Assembly (NCBI GenBank): GCA_016794785.1
Contig: JAEUHC010000025.1
Location: forward strand, 1-64,000
Origin: Opitutaceae bacterium
GTDB taxonomy: Bacteria > Verrucomicrobiota > Verrucomicrobiia > Opitutales > Opitutaceae
Direction of reading: 5' to 3'
Length of the DNA stretch: 64,000 nucleotides
Every line of letters begins with the position of its first letter. The first letter of the stretch is position 1. The notes beneath the pieces were generated by a model. That model made no database searches. It was not told the origin of the DNA and saw only the letters and a program-made list of their open reading frames with translations. Positions 28,897-37,641 of this stretch are shown in pieces. The position numbers and the translations under genes were made by a program.

Positions 28897-31203
28897 CTAC
28901 CTTTCGCCACTCCGCCCGGTGAGCGCCGCGAGCGCCACGGCCAGTTCGTCGATTTCGTCGGTGGCGCGCCGGCCAGCCGGTGGCACATAGCGATTCAACA
29001 TGAGGCTGAACGCGAGCCGCTCGCCCGCGGCGGTGGTCACGTAGCCCGCAAGGGTATGGGCGTAGCGCAGCGTGCCCGTCTTGGCGCGCACGTTGCCCTC
29101 GGCCGGCGTCCCTTTCATGCGCCGCCGCAACGATCCATCAATGCCCGCAATCGGTAGCGAAGCCAGGAACGCATCGGCCTCGCGGTGCCGCGCCATCGCG
29201 CGCAGGAGTGCCACTGTCGCATTGGCCGTCGTCAGGTTGTTGCGCGAGAGCCCGGAGCCTTCCTCGAACCGCACTTCGTCGGCCGGCACCGCCTGCGCGG
29301 CAAGAAATTCCCGCAGCCGCCGCACCCCCTCCGCCTCGGTCGTCGAACGCTCCGGCGCGTCGCTGGCACGCAGTGATTCGCCCAGATAGCCGAAGATCAG
29401 ATCCGTCTCGAGGTTCTGCGACGGCTTCATGAAGGCCGTCACGAGCTCACGCATCGGCGGCGAGGCCACTTCGCCGAGCCGCACGCTGGCCGGCGTGACG
29501 GCGCTCGCGTCCGGCCAACGCAAACTGCGCGCGGTGCCCTCGATCCGGATACCGGCGCGGGCGAGCGCCTCCTTGAGCGCCACGGCAAACCATTGCGCGG
29601 GCCGGGGCACCGTCAGGTCGAGCAGCACGGGTTTTTCGTTCGCCGGCACCGTGCCGAAAAGATGCACCGTGCTCTCGCCGAATATCCGCCGCGGGTCCAC
29701 GCGGGCCGTCGCGTCCTTCGGCCCGGTCACGACGCGATGATCAAGGGCCAGGCCCGTGTGCGGATGCAGCCACTCGATCCGCACCGGTGCTCCCGGCGCG
29801 ACGCCCGGATGCAGGCGCAGTTCCGCGTAGTTCTGCTCCAGCGTAATCGCGGAGATCTCGGCGCCGTAGTAGTCGTTGAGATCATCCGCGGTCCAGCCGG
29901 CGCCGTTGGGGACGCCGCGAAACCACGTCGCATCCGCCACGACATCGCCCGTGATGCGCCGCACGCCGGCTTTTTCGATCACCGCCACAAACGGCGCGAA
30001 GATTTCCCAAAAATCGCGGCCCGTGCCGCGCACCTTCCAGCTCGGATCACCCCGGCCGCTCACGATCACATCGCCGGCGAGCCGGCCCGTCTCGTCGGGC
30101 TTCGCCGTGCCGAGGATCGGCGTCACGATCCGGTGGTCGCCGCCGAGGCGATCGAGCGCGAGCGCGCCGGTGTAGAGTTTGCTGTTCGAGGCCGGGCTCA
30201 TCAGCCGATCCGCGTGGTGCTCGAACAGCGTGGCGCCGGTGTCGAGCGACACGACCTTCACGCCCCAAAGCCCGGGGCTGAAGCGCGGATGCGCCAGCCA
30301 CGCGCCGAGCCGCGCGCGCAGTTCCGCCACCGATTCGGCGCCCGGCGGCTGCGCCCGCGACACCAGCGGCGCCAGTGCGCGCAGGTGCCGCATGTGGTCC
30401 TCGGCCGCCGCGCCGGCAAAGCCCAGAATCTCGACGCCGCCCCGCGCAAAGGCGCTCACGAGCTGCAGCCCGCCGCCCCACTCCTCGTTGCGAATCGCGC
30501 GTGCGCCACCGAGCCGGCCGATCAGGTAGTCGGCCGTCTCGGTCGTGCTGGCGTAGCCCTCGGGCACCTGCGCCGAGTGTGAAATCACGAGCCGTTTCCG
30601 GCCCGCCGCCGCCTCCTCGGCGAAGCGCAGAAATCCGGCCATCAGCTCCTCATCCACTTTTCGCGCCGCCGGATCGCCGGCATAGCCGCAGTAAATCGAA
30701 TCCGCCATCACGAGCGCGGCGATCCGGCCGAACGCCGCCGGATCGCGCAGCAGCGCGCGCACGCCGCCAAAGCCCGCGCTGAACGACGACACCGTGAGCC
30801 GCCCCGCACGCCAGGGGTGCTGCGGCGATTCCTTTCGCAACGCCGCTTCGATCCCGCTCAGCAGCTCCGCGAGCGAGCCCGGCGCGGCGAAGCGATCCGC
30901 GTAGATTTGGGACAGGCCGGGCAGGGTCACGTTGACGAGCACGCCGACCGCGCCGCTCGCGGCAAACTGGCTCTCAAGCGCGGCCGGCGCTCCGTGCAAA
31001 TGGAGCCAGATGGGAACCTCGGCGCCGGCCTCCTGCCATCGCGTCGGGAAAGACACCGTCGCGCCTCCCACGCGCACCTGCTTGAACGACGGTGTATCCG
31101 CGCCTGAGAGCCGCAGCGCCAGCAACAGCGCAAAGCCGAGCCATGCCAGACGGACCCTTGGTCCGGAATGCCACCGCCCGTTCCTAATCCACTGGGATGC
31201 CAT
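28897..31203 (-). CDS. Fusion: alpha/beta-hydrolase-like domain plus DacB (S13) peptidase
   Basis: The 768-residue protein has a signal peptide (hydrophobic core about residues 19-33, end near LSGA). Residues about 40-285 look like an alpha/beta hydrolase: HLHGAP oxyanion segment, SSFSAGFGG with probable nucleophile S142, ADSIYCGY and EDHMRHL. Residues about 290-760 form a PBP4/DacB D-Ala-D-Ala carboxypeptidase: SxxK as S339-N-S-K342 (PASNSKLYTG), SxN in GSGLSRNN, and KTG in AKTGTLRYAHTLAGY. It should act on peptidoglycan in the periplasm. The hydrolase half is unusual for DacB. The only clear start is the ATG at 31203. Confidence 0.88.
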   Translation of the reverse strand: MASQWIRNGRWHSGPRVRLAWLGFALLLALRLSGADTPSFKQVRVGGATVSFPTRWQEAGAEVPIWLHLHGAPAALESQFAASGAVGVLVNVTLPGLSQIYADRFAAPGSLAELLSGIEAALRKESPQHPWRAGRLTVSSFSAGFGGVRALLRDPAAFGRIAALVMADSIYCGYAGDPAARKVDEELMAGFLRFAEEAAAGRKRLVISHSAQVPEGYASTTETADYLIGRLGGARAIRNEEWGGGLQLVSAFARGGVEILGFAGAAAEDHMRHLRALAPLVSRAQPPGAESVAELRARLGAWLAHPRFSPGLWGVKVVSLDTGATLFEHHADRLMSPASNSKLYTGALALDRLGGDHRIVTPILGTAKPDETGRLAGDVIVSGRGDPSWKVRGTGRDFWEIFAPFVAVIEKAGVRRITGDVVADATWFRGVPNGAGWTADDLNDYYGAEISAITLEQNYAELRLHPGVAPGAPVRIEWLHPHTGLALDHRVVTGPKDATARVDPRRIFGESTVHLFGTVPANEKPVLLDLTVPRPAQWFAVALKEALARAGIRIEGTARSLRWPDASAVTPASVRLGEVASPPMRELVTAFMKPSQNLETDLIFGYLGESLRASDAPERSTTEAEGVRRLREFLAAQAVPADEVRFEEGSGLSRNNLTTANATVALLRAMARHREADAFLASLPIAGIDGSLRRRMKGTPAEGNVRAKTGTLRYAHTLAGYVTTAAGERLAFSLMLNRYVPPAGRRATDEIDELAVALAALTGRSGER

Positions 31204-31313
31204 GCCGGCGCACTATTCCCGCACCGCCCGCCACGGCAAGTGGCAACACAGCTCGACGCCGGCCCCCGGGGCGCGTAACTCTCCCGCCCTCGGCGCGTCC
31301 GCCGAACACTCCC

Positions 31314-33698
31314 GTGCCCGCCTTGCGCTTTCTCCCTGTCGTTCTGTTGATGTTTATCGGCAGCGGTTGCGCGGCCCTGATCTACGAGGTCGTCTGGTTC
31401 CAGCTGCTCCAGCTCGTGATCGGCTCCTCGGCCGTTTCACTGGCGGTGCTGCTCGGCACCTTCATGGGCGGTATGGGGCTGGGCGCCTTGCTCCTTCCGC
31501 GATTCGTCTCCGCCGCCCGGCACCCGCTGCGGGTTTACGCCTGGCTCGAAGCCGGTATCGCAGTGTGCGGGCTCGTCGTGCTGCTGGTGGTGCCCCTCCT
31601 TGGCCACGCCTATGTGGCGCTCGCCGGCCCGGGTGCGCCCGGCATCGCGCTGCGCGCACTGGTCTGTGTGCTTTGCCTCCTGCCGCCCACCATCTTGATG
31701 GGTGCGACGCTCCCCGCCATCGCCCGCTGGGTCGAGGCCACGCCCCGCGGCGTGGCCTGGCTCGGATTCTTCTACGGCGGCAACACCCTCGGCGCCGTCG
31801 CCGGTTGCCTGCTCGCGGGCTTCTGGCTGCTGCGCGTGCACGACACGACGATTGCCACCGGCGTCGCCGTCGGAATCAACGCCGCCGTGGCCCTCGCGGC
31901 CTTGGCCCTGGCGCGACGCGAACCGCATGCGGCCCCGGCGCCACCGGCCGCTCCAACGGCAGAGGACGGGCACGACGCCACGGGCCGCCCCATCCTCGTC
32001 GCGATTGCACTCTCCGGCTTTTGCGCGCTCGCCGCCGAGGTGATCTGGACGCGGGTGCTTTCCCTGCTGCTCGGCGCGACGGTTTACACGTTTGCCATCA
32101 TCCTCGCGGTCTTTCTCGGCGGTCTGGCCCTGGGCAGCAGCGCCGGGGCCGCCCTCGCCCGCGCGACGCCGCGGCCGCGTGTCTGGCTTGCCGTCTGCCA
32201 GCTTCTCCAAGTCGCCGCCCTCACCTGGGCCGCCTATGCGACCATGCGCCTGCTGCCGACGTGGGACGTCGATCACACGGCGGCGATCACATCCAAGTTT
32301 CGCTTTGATCTGCTGCGCGTCGCCTGCGCGATGCTGCCCTCGGCTCTCCTGTGGGGCGCGAGCTTCCCGCTGGCCTTGGCGATCCTCGCCACGGGACGTC
32401 GCGATCCGGGCCGGCTGGTCGGGCGCGCGTGCGCCGCCAACACCCTCGGCGCCATCGGCGGCGCGGTGCTCACCGGTCTTGTCCTGGTGCCGCTCATCGG
32501 TGCCCGCGACGCCCAAGTGGCGATCGCCGCGACCTCCGTGCTCGCGGCGCTGCTTGCGCTCTGGCCGATCGGCCGGCGCGAACGCGGACTGGTTTTGGCC
32601 GGGGCCGGCGCGCTCGTCGCTGCGGCGCTGTTCATTCCACCGTTGCCGTGGCAGCTCGTGGCCTACGGGCGGCAAATCGCGACGACCGATTACGGCGCGC
32701 AACCGATTTACCTCGGCGAAGGCATCAACGCCACCGTGGCCGTCACCGAGACACCCGGCGGCGCGCGATTCTTCCACGTCAGCGGCAAGACCGAGGCCTC
32801 GAGCCTGCACAAGGACATGCGCCTCCAGCTCATGCTCGGCCATATCCCCGCGCTGCTGCACCCCAATCCAAGGAGCGTGCTCATCGTCGGCTGCGGCGCG
32901 GGGGTGACGGCGGGCACGTTTGTGATCCACCCCTCGATTGAGCGCATCGTGATCTGCGACATCGAGCCGCTGATCCCGCGCGTGGTGGCGACGTATTTCG
33001 GCGCGGAAAACCACCACGTCATCCACGATCGCCGCGTCGAGATCGTGCATGACGACGCCCGGCACTACATGGCGACGACGCGCGAGAAATTCGACATCAT
33101 CACCTCGGATCCGATTCATCCGTGGGTAAAGGGCTCGGCCGTGCTCTATTCGCAGGAGTATTTCGCGCTCTGCCGCGCGCGGCTGAAGCCCGGCGGCCTC
33201 GTGACCCAGTGGGTGCCGCTCTACGAGTCCGACCGAGCCGTGGTGCAGAGCGAGATGGCGACGTTCTTCTCTGTCTTCCCGCACGGCTCCATCTGGGGCA
33301 ACGACGACGACGGCGGCGGCTACGACACCGTGATGCTCGGCCCCGTCGATCCTCCGCGGATCGATCTCGCCATGATGCAGGCGCGCCTGCTGCAGCCGGA
33401 GTTCGCCAGCGTGCAGCGGGTGCTCACCCAGCTCGGACTCGGCACGCCGCTCGACCTGCTTTCAACCTACGCCGGCAACTTCCCCGATCTGCGCGCGTGG
33501 CTGCAGGGCGCCGAAATCAACCGCGACCGCACCCTCCGCCTGCAATACCTCGCGGGCCTGCAACTTGAGTCGGGCGCCGGCGCCGCCGCCTACCGCGAGA
33601 TTCTCACGCTGCGTCGGTTTCCCGCCGACATGATCAGCGCCAGCCCCGCCGAGTTGACGGAACTTCGCCGCCGGCTCGATCAGGCCGCGGGTTGGTAG
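31314..33698 (+). CDS. Membrane-anchored spermidine-synthase-like protein
   Basis: The protein (794 residues from the GTG at 31314) has two halves. Residues about 5-440 hold some 12 membrane helices in two repeated sets, each beginning with a similar block (FIGSGCAALIYEVVWFQLL and SGFCALAAEVIWTRVLSLLLG) and GNTLGAV-type repeats. The C-terminal half (about 450-700) is an aminopropyltransferase-like Rossmann fold: LIVGCGAGVTAGTF, VICDIEPLIPRV, HDDARHYM, ITSDPIHPWVKGSA and VTQWVPLY. These fused proteins are common in PVC bacteria and often annotated as spermidine synthase, but polyamine synthesis is not proven. The ATG at 31197 is in frame but overlaps the divergent gene's start. Confidence 0.85.
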   Translation: MPALRFLPVVLLMFIGSGCAALIYEVVWFQLLQLVIGSSAVSLAVLLGTFMGGMGLGALLLPRFVSAARHPLRVYAWLEAGIAVCGLVVLLVVPLLGHAYVALAGPGAPGIALRALVCVLCLLPPTILMGATLPAIARWVEATPRGVAWLGFFYGGNTLGAVAGCLLAGFWLLRVHDTTIATGVAVGINAAVALAALALARREPHAAPAPPAAPTAEDGHDATGRPILVAIALSGFCALAAEVIWTRVLSLLLGATVYTFAIILAVFLGGLALGSSAGAALARATPRPRVWLAVCQLLQVAALTWAAYATMRLLPTWDVDHTAAITSKFRFDLLRVACAMLPSALLWGASFPLALAILATGRRDPGRLVGRACAANTLGAIGGAVLTGLVLVPLIGARDAQVAIAATSVLAALLALWPIGRRERGLVLAGAGALVAAALFIPPLPWQLVAYGRQIATTDYGAQPIYLGEGINATVAVTETPGGARFFHVSGKTEASSLHKDMRLQLMLGHIPALLHPNPRSVLIVGCGAGVTAGTFVIHPSIERIVICDIEPLIPRVVATYFGAENHHVIHDRRVEIVHDDARHYMATTREKFDIITSDPIHPWVKGSAVLYSQEYFALCRARLKPGGLVTQWVPLYESDRAVVQSEMATFFSVFPHGSIWGNDDDGGGYDTVMLGPVDPPRIDLAMMQARLLQPEFASVQRVLTQLGLGTPLDLLSTYAGNFPDLRAWLQGAEINRDRTLRLQYLAGLQLESGAGAAAYREILTLRRFPADMISASPAELTELRRRLDQAAGW

Positions 33699-33719
33699 CC
33701 CGCTTCTCACGAGGCGGGC
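33698..33719. terminator. GC hairpin between convergent genes
   Basis: GCCCGC (33698-33703) and GCGGGC (33714-33719) form a hairpin over a 10-nt loop, starting in the last base of the preceding stop. It sits in the 28-bp gap between convergent genes and could serve both as a transcription barrier. There is no T-run, so it is not a classic terminator. Confidence 0.45.
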
Positions 33720-33726
33720 CGCGCGA

Positions 33727-35601
33727 TCAGAAACCAGTCTGCACCGACAGCACGCCGCGGTGCGCGACCCTGTCGCGTTGGCGGATATCCGCCGTGTAGC
33801 TGATCGAGCCGCTCCAAGTCTTAGTGAGTGCGGTCGTGAGGCCCGCGCCGAGCTCAAGGCCGCGGCCGTCGCCATCCTTGACCGCGAGGACCGTCGGGCG
33901 GGTGAAATTATCCGCGAGGCGGCCGGTGACGCTGCGGTCGTCCGAACCGACCTCGCCGTGCCACGCGGCCCGCAGATCGAAGCGCGCACTGCGCCCGGCG
34001 CACACGAGCGTGGTCGAAAAATCCACGCCCACCGCCGCGCTCGTGCTTTCCGCTTCCTGCTCGTCAAACGCAAAAGCGAGCGCAGGCACATCCTTCTCCG
34101 CGTAGGGATCGAGGGTGACGCGTTCCGTGCGCAAACCGAACCACGGCTGGAGGAAATTGCTCCCGCCGAGGTCCACCGCCCAAGCGGCCTTCAAGCCCGC
34201 GCCCCAATGATCGCCGCCGGACTTTCCGCTGGTGCGGAGGCCACCGAACGCCGTCGCGCGATGAATGCCCTTGAGCGTGAGCGAGCCGTAGCTCGCGTCG
34301 ATCAGCAGCGAAACCGGCCCGCCGCGCCATGCGCCGTAGAGCCGGCCCGCCACATCCTCGATGGTGTAGTCACCCTGACGAGCCGAGACGGTGGCGTTGA
34401 GCCGCCCGACATCCAGCGCCCCACCAAGAAGGAAGCCGTCGCTCGCCAGCCAGTCGGCGCCGGCCGTCACGACTTGACCCGTGTGCTTGAACTTCCCTCG
34501 TCCGCCTTCGCGCGCGCGGTTGCCATCGCCGTAGGTGAAGCCCGCGTAGGCGTCCATGCGGCCGGTCGGCCGTTTGGAAAACGCGAGCTGGCTGGCGCGG
34601 GCCGCGGCCGCGCCGGTGGCGAGGCCGCGGAGGGCCAGCGCCGCGCTGCCCTGCGTCGCCGCAAAGCCGAGGGGTATCTCCGGGTTGAGGGTCTCGGTGA
34701 CGATGTCCGCGAGCAGGGCGTGCGTGCGCGCCGTCGGATGAATGTCGTCCCAGAAAATGTAGCTGTTGGGATCGCCCTGCCCTCCGCCCTGCGCGGCGGG
34801 CGCGAGATAATAGGACGTGGCGTTGGCGAAGCCGAGTGCGCGGTAATCCTGCGCCAGCCGATCAATGACGCCCTGCAAGTCAACATAGACGAGGTTCACA
34901 TCGGCTGCGGCGGAGGCGATGCCCTGGAGGCGCGTGCGGAGCTGGCCGTTGAAGGCGACGGTGGCGCGCGTGCCAAACAGCGATCCGGTGCCACCCGGCC
35001 CGCCCGCCGCGAGCGTGCGCGGAGTGAGGCCGAGGTTGGGCAGGCCGAGCACGACGAGGTTTTTCGCCCCGAGGCCGATCAGCGATTGCACGCCGGTCGC
35101 CACCGATTGCGCCGCCGCGAAACCCGCCGCGTCCAGCGCCGCAGGATTCGTGGGCGTGCTCGCCGCCGTAAGCACTGGAATGAGATCATTGGCCCCCGCG
35201 AGGACCGTGAAAAGATCCGTGCGCTGCGGCGTGATGCCGCGCTGTTGGAAAAGCCCAATCTGAAGCGTGAGCGAGGGCGGCAGCGCATTGGTGCCTCCCG
35301 CCATGGAACCACCGAAGGCAAAATTCAGGCTCGAACGCACGGCGACCGGCGTGGCGGCCGCGAGTGCCAGATTGTTGCCGAGCAGTTCGGTGAAGACCGG
35401 GCCGTTGGAGAAGCGGCCTTGGAAATAGGGGGGCGGCGGGTTGGGTGCGCCGAGCAGGCGGGTCGCGGCGAAGAGGTTGCCACTGTCACTGAGACTGTCG
35501 CCAAACGAGTATTGATTGGTGAACGTGCGGTTCTGCGCGAAGACAGACGCGACCAGGGCAAGGGCCGAAACTGCGGCCAGGGGAAACGACGGGGTTTTCA
35601 T
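33727..35601 (-). CDS. GDSL esterase autotransporter (EstA-like)
   Basis: The 624-residue product has a signal peptide (MKTPSFPLAAVSALALVASV) and an SGNH/GDSL lipase passenger: block I QYSFGDSLSDSGN, block III AGANDL, and block V DDIHPT with the catalytic Asp and His. From about residue 340 an autotransporter beta-barrel follows, with alternating amphipathic strands and a final VLSVQTGF ending in Phe, as in BAM substrates. The enzyme is therefore probably displayed at the outer-membrane surface, like EstA of Pseudomonas. The ATG at 35601 begins the signal peptide. It is convergent with the spermidine-synthase-like gene. Confidence 0.92.
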   Translation of the reverse strand: MKTPSFPLAAVSALALVASVFAQNRTFTNQYSFGDSLSDSGNLFAATRLLGAPNPPPPYFQGRFSNGPVFTELLGNNLALAAATPVAVRSSLNFAFGGSMAGGTNALPPSLTLQIGLFQQRGITPQRTDLFTVLAGANDLIPVLTAASTPTNPAALDAAGFAAAQSVATGVQSLIGLGAKNLVVLGLPNLGLTPRTLAAGGPGGTGSLFGTRATVAFNGQLRTRLQGIASAAADVNLVYVDLQGVIDRLAQDYRALGFANATSYYLAPAAQGGGQGDPNSYIFWDDIHPTARTHALLADIVTETLNPEIPLGFAATQGSAALALRGLATGAAAARASQLAFSKRPTGRMDAYAGFTYGDGNRAREGGRGKFKHTGQVVTAGADWLASDGFLLGGALDVGRLNATVSARQGDYTIEDVAGRLYGAWRGGPVSLLIDASYGSLTLKGIHRATAFGGLRTSGKSGGDHWGAGLKAAWAVDLGGSNFLQPWFGLRTERVTLDPYAEKDVPALAFAFDEQEAESTSAAVGVDFSTTLVCAGRSARFDLRAAWHGEVGSDDRSVTGRLADNFTRPTVLAVKDGDGRGLELGAGLTTALTKTWSGSISYTADIRQRDRVAHRGVLSVQTGF

Positions 35602-35630
35602 GGAAGGAGGAGTCGGGAGCGGACGCAAAC

Positions 35631-35697
35631 AGGCGGGCCCACCGGGGGCAAGCCGGCGACCGCCGGGCAAGTCTTGCCCCGCCCGGGCCTCCGCCTA
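35631..35697. repeat. Imperfect palindrome in the divergent gap
   Basis: A 67-nt near-palindrome lies between the autotransporter and hemX genes. Its inner arms GGGGCAAG (35645-35652) and CTTGCCCC (35673-35680) are perfect, and the outer ends (AGGCGG ... CCGCCT) also match. It resembles a REP element. Being between two divergent starts, it might also affect either promoter. Confidence 0.5.
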
Positions 35698-35710
35698 CGT
35701 TCGCCCCTTC

Positions 35711-36556
35711 ATGTTTGCCGTCATCACGGATCGCACGTGGCTCTGGGCCGCGGCCGGCTGCTACTTCGCCGGCCTCGCCTTTGGCACGATCGCGCTTCTG
35801 CGTCGCGGCCGGCCGGCCGGCGTCGCGACGTATGCGCTCGTCGCCATCGGCTACGCGCTCCAGCTCGCGGGCCTCACCGTCCGGGGCCGGGCGGTGGGCG
35901 GCTGCCCGCTCGGCAATCCATTCGAACTGCTGCAATTCACCGCCTGGTCGGCCACGACCCTCTACCTGATCGTGGGTGTCGCCTTCCGGCACAGCTTGCT
36001 CGGCTATCTCACCGCCGCGCTCGCCGCGGCGCTCACGCTCGTCTCGCTGGCGGTGCCGGCCTGGGACGCGACGCACCGCACCCCTATCTTCGGCCCCAAT
36101 CCTTGGATCGAGCTGCACGCGGCGCTGGCGGTGTTCAGCTACGGCGTCTTCGGCCTGCTCGCGCTGACCTCCGTGATGTTCCTGCTCCGGCACCGCACGC
36201 TCAAGGCCAAGGAAACTGGCTGGTGGTCCGCGATTCTGCCCCCGATCCGCGATCTTGATCTCATCGGGGTGAGGCTCCTCGGCACGGGCGCCGTCATTCT
36301 AACGGCGGCGCTCGCCGTGATCGTGCTCTTTTTCGCCCGGGAGCCCGCGGCGGTGAGCGTGGCGAAATTCGCCGCGACCTCGCTCGTCTGGCTTGCAAGC
36401 GTGGCCACGCTGGCGCTGCGCCTGCGCGGGCGCCTGATCGCGCAGCGGTTCGCGGTGTTGGGGGTGGCGCTGTTCGTCGCCGCACTGCTCTCGCTGGTGC
36501 CGGTCGATGGCAGCCGGCCCGCCGCGCCCCCCTTGCCGGAGGCGCGCACGCCATGA
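35711..36556 (+). CDS. hemX: CcsA/HemX-type inner-membrane protein
   Basis: The 281-residue protein has about eight membrane helices and belongs to the CcsA/CcmC/HemX cytochrome assembly family: GNPFELLQFTAWS in a periplasmic loop and the conserved WIELHAALAVFSYGVFGLLAL block with a His that may bind haem. It lacks an obvious tryptophan-rich WGxWWxWD motif, so it is closer to HemX than to a full CcsA. It directly precedes hemA with an ATGA overlap; HemX affects glutamyl-tRNA reductase levels in other bacteria. The ATG at 35711 fits the first helix. Confidence 0.85.
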   Translation: MFAVITDRTWLWAAAGCYFAGLAFGTIALLRRGRPAGVATYALVAIGYALQLAGLTVRGRAVGGCPLGNPFELLQFTAWSATTLYLIVGVAFRHSLLGYLTAALAAALTLVSLAVPAWDATHRTPIFGPNPWIELHAALAVFSYGVFGLLALTSVMFLLRHRTLKAKETGWWSAILPPIRDLDLIGVRLLGTGAVILTAALAVIVLFFAREPAAVSVAKFAATSLVWLASVATLALRLRGRLIAQRFAVLGVALFVAALLSLVPVDGSRPAAPPLPEARTP

Positions 36557-37641
36557 ACGCCCCCGGCATCTTCGTCCTCGGCGCGACGCACCACCGCACC
36601 GCGCTCGCCGTGCGCGAGAAGCTCGCGCTCGACGCCGCGGCCGCGGCGCACTTGCAAGCCGAGCTGGCCGGGATCGCGGGCCTGCGGGAGTTCGCCGTGC
36701 TGAGCACCTGCAACCGCATCGAATTCTACGGCGTGGCCGAGCGCGGCGACGTGGTGGCGCGCCTCGTCGCCGCCTTCTGCGCCCGGCAACGCTTCGACAT
36801 GGAGGAGTTCGGGAAAATCCGCCTCGATCTCGGGGACGAGGCCGCCGTGCGCCACTTGCTTGAGGTCGCCGCGGGGCTCGATTCGCAGATGCTCGGCGAG
36901 ACCGAGATATTCGGACAGGTGAAGGCGGCCTATGCCGCCGCGCAGGCCGCCGGCAGCACCGGCCCCGTGCTGAACCGCGTCTTCCAAAAATGCTTCCAGG
37001 CCGCCAAGCACGTCCGCACGCACACCGCGATCACCGAGGGGCACGTGAGCGTGGCCAATGTCGCGGTCGATCTCGCGCTGTCGATTTTCGGGGGGCTGAC
37101 CGATGCCCGTATTTTGCTGCTGGGCGCAGGCGAGGTCGGCGAGAAGACCGCGCGGGCGTTCCAGAGCCGCGGGGCCGCGTCCGTGACCGTGGCGAGCCGC
37201 CGGCTCGAGCGGGCGATGGAACTCGCGACCGCGCTCGGGGCGAGCGCCCTGCCCTTTGAGCAGCGCGAGGCCCGGCTCGCGGAGTTTGACATCGTGGTCT
37301 GCGCGACATCCGCCCCAGGCATGGTGCTTTCGCACGCCGCCATCTCGGGCGCGATGGCCCGCCGCCCCGCACAGCCGCTCTTCCTGATCGATCAAGCGTT
37401 GCCGCGGGACGTTGATCCGAAGGCGGCGGAGCTGGAGAACGTCTTTCTCTACAATCTCGACGATCTCGCGCAGATCGCGGAGCGCAACCGCCTCGCGCGC
37501 GAGGCCGAGGTCGCCAAGGGCCGCGCCATCATCGCCGAAAAAGCGGCCGTGCTCTGGCGGACCGTGGCCTCGCAGCTCACCGCATCCGCGACACCCCCGC
37601 CTCCCGCGGGCGCCAGCCCGCAAAAGCCGGCCTCCGCCTAG
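36553..37641 (+). CDS. hemA: Glutamyl-tRNA reductase
   Basis: HemA reduces glutamyl-tRNA(Glu) to glutamate-1-semialdehyde with NADPH, the first step of C5 haem synthesis. The 362-residue protein has the family start LGATHHRTALAVREKL, the catalytic C53 in LSTCNRIEFYG, the block LDSQMLGETEIFGQVKAAY, the NADPH motif LLLGAGEVGEKTARAF and FLIDQALPRDVDP. The C-terminal dimerisation domain appears short compared with the roughly 420 residues of many homologues. The start overlaps hemX (ATGA). Its stop TAG shares CTAG with the stop of the convergent hybrid kinase. Confidence 0.95.
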   Translation: MNAPGIFVLGATHHRTALAVREKLALDAAAAAHLQAELAGIAGLREFAVLSTCNRIEFYGVAERGDVVARLVAAFCARQRFDMEEFGKIRLDLGDEAAVRHLLEVAAGLDSQMLGETEIFGQVKAAYAAAQAAGSTGPVLNRVFQKCFQAAKHVRTHTAITEGHVSVANVAVDLALSIFGGLTDARILLLGAGEVGEKTARAFQSRGAASVTVASRRLERAMELATALGASALPFEQREARLAEFDIVVCATSAPGMVLSHAAISGAMARRPAQPLFLIDQALPRDVDPKAAELENVFLYNLDDLAQIAERNRLAREAEVAKGRAIIAEKAAVLWRTVASQLTASATPPPPAGASPQKPASA

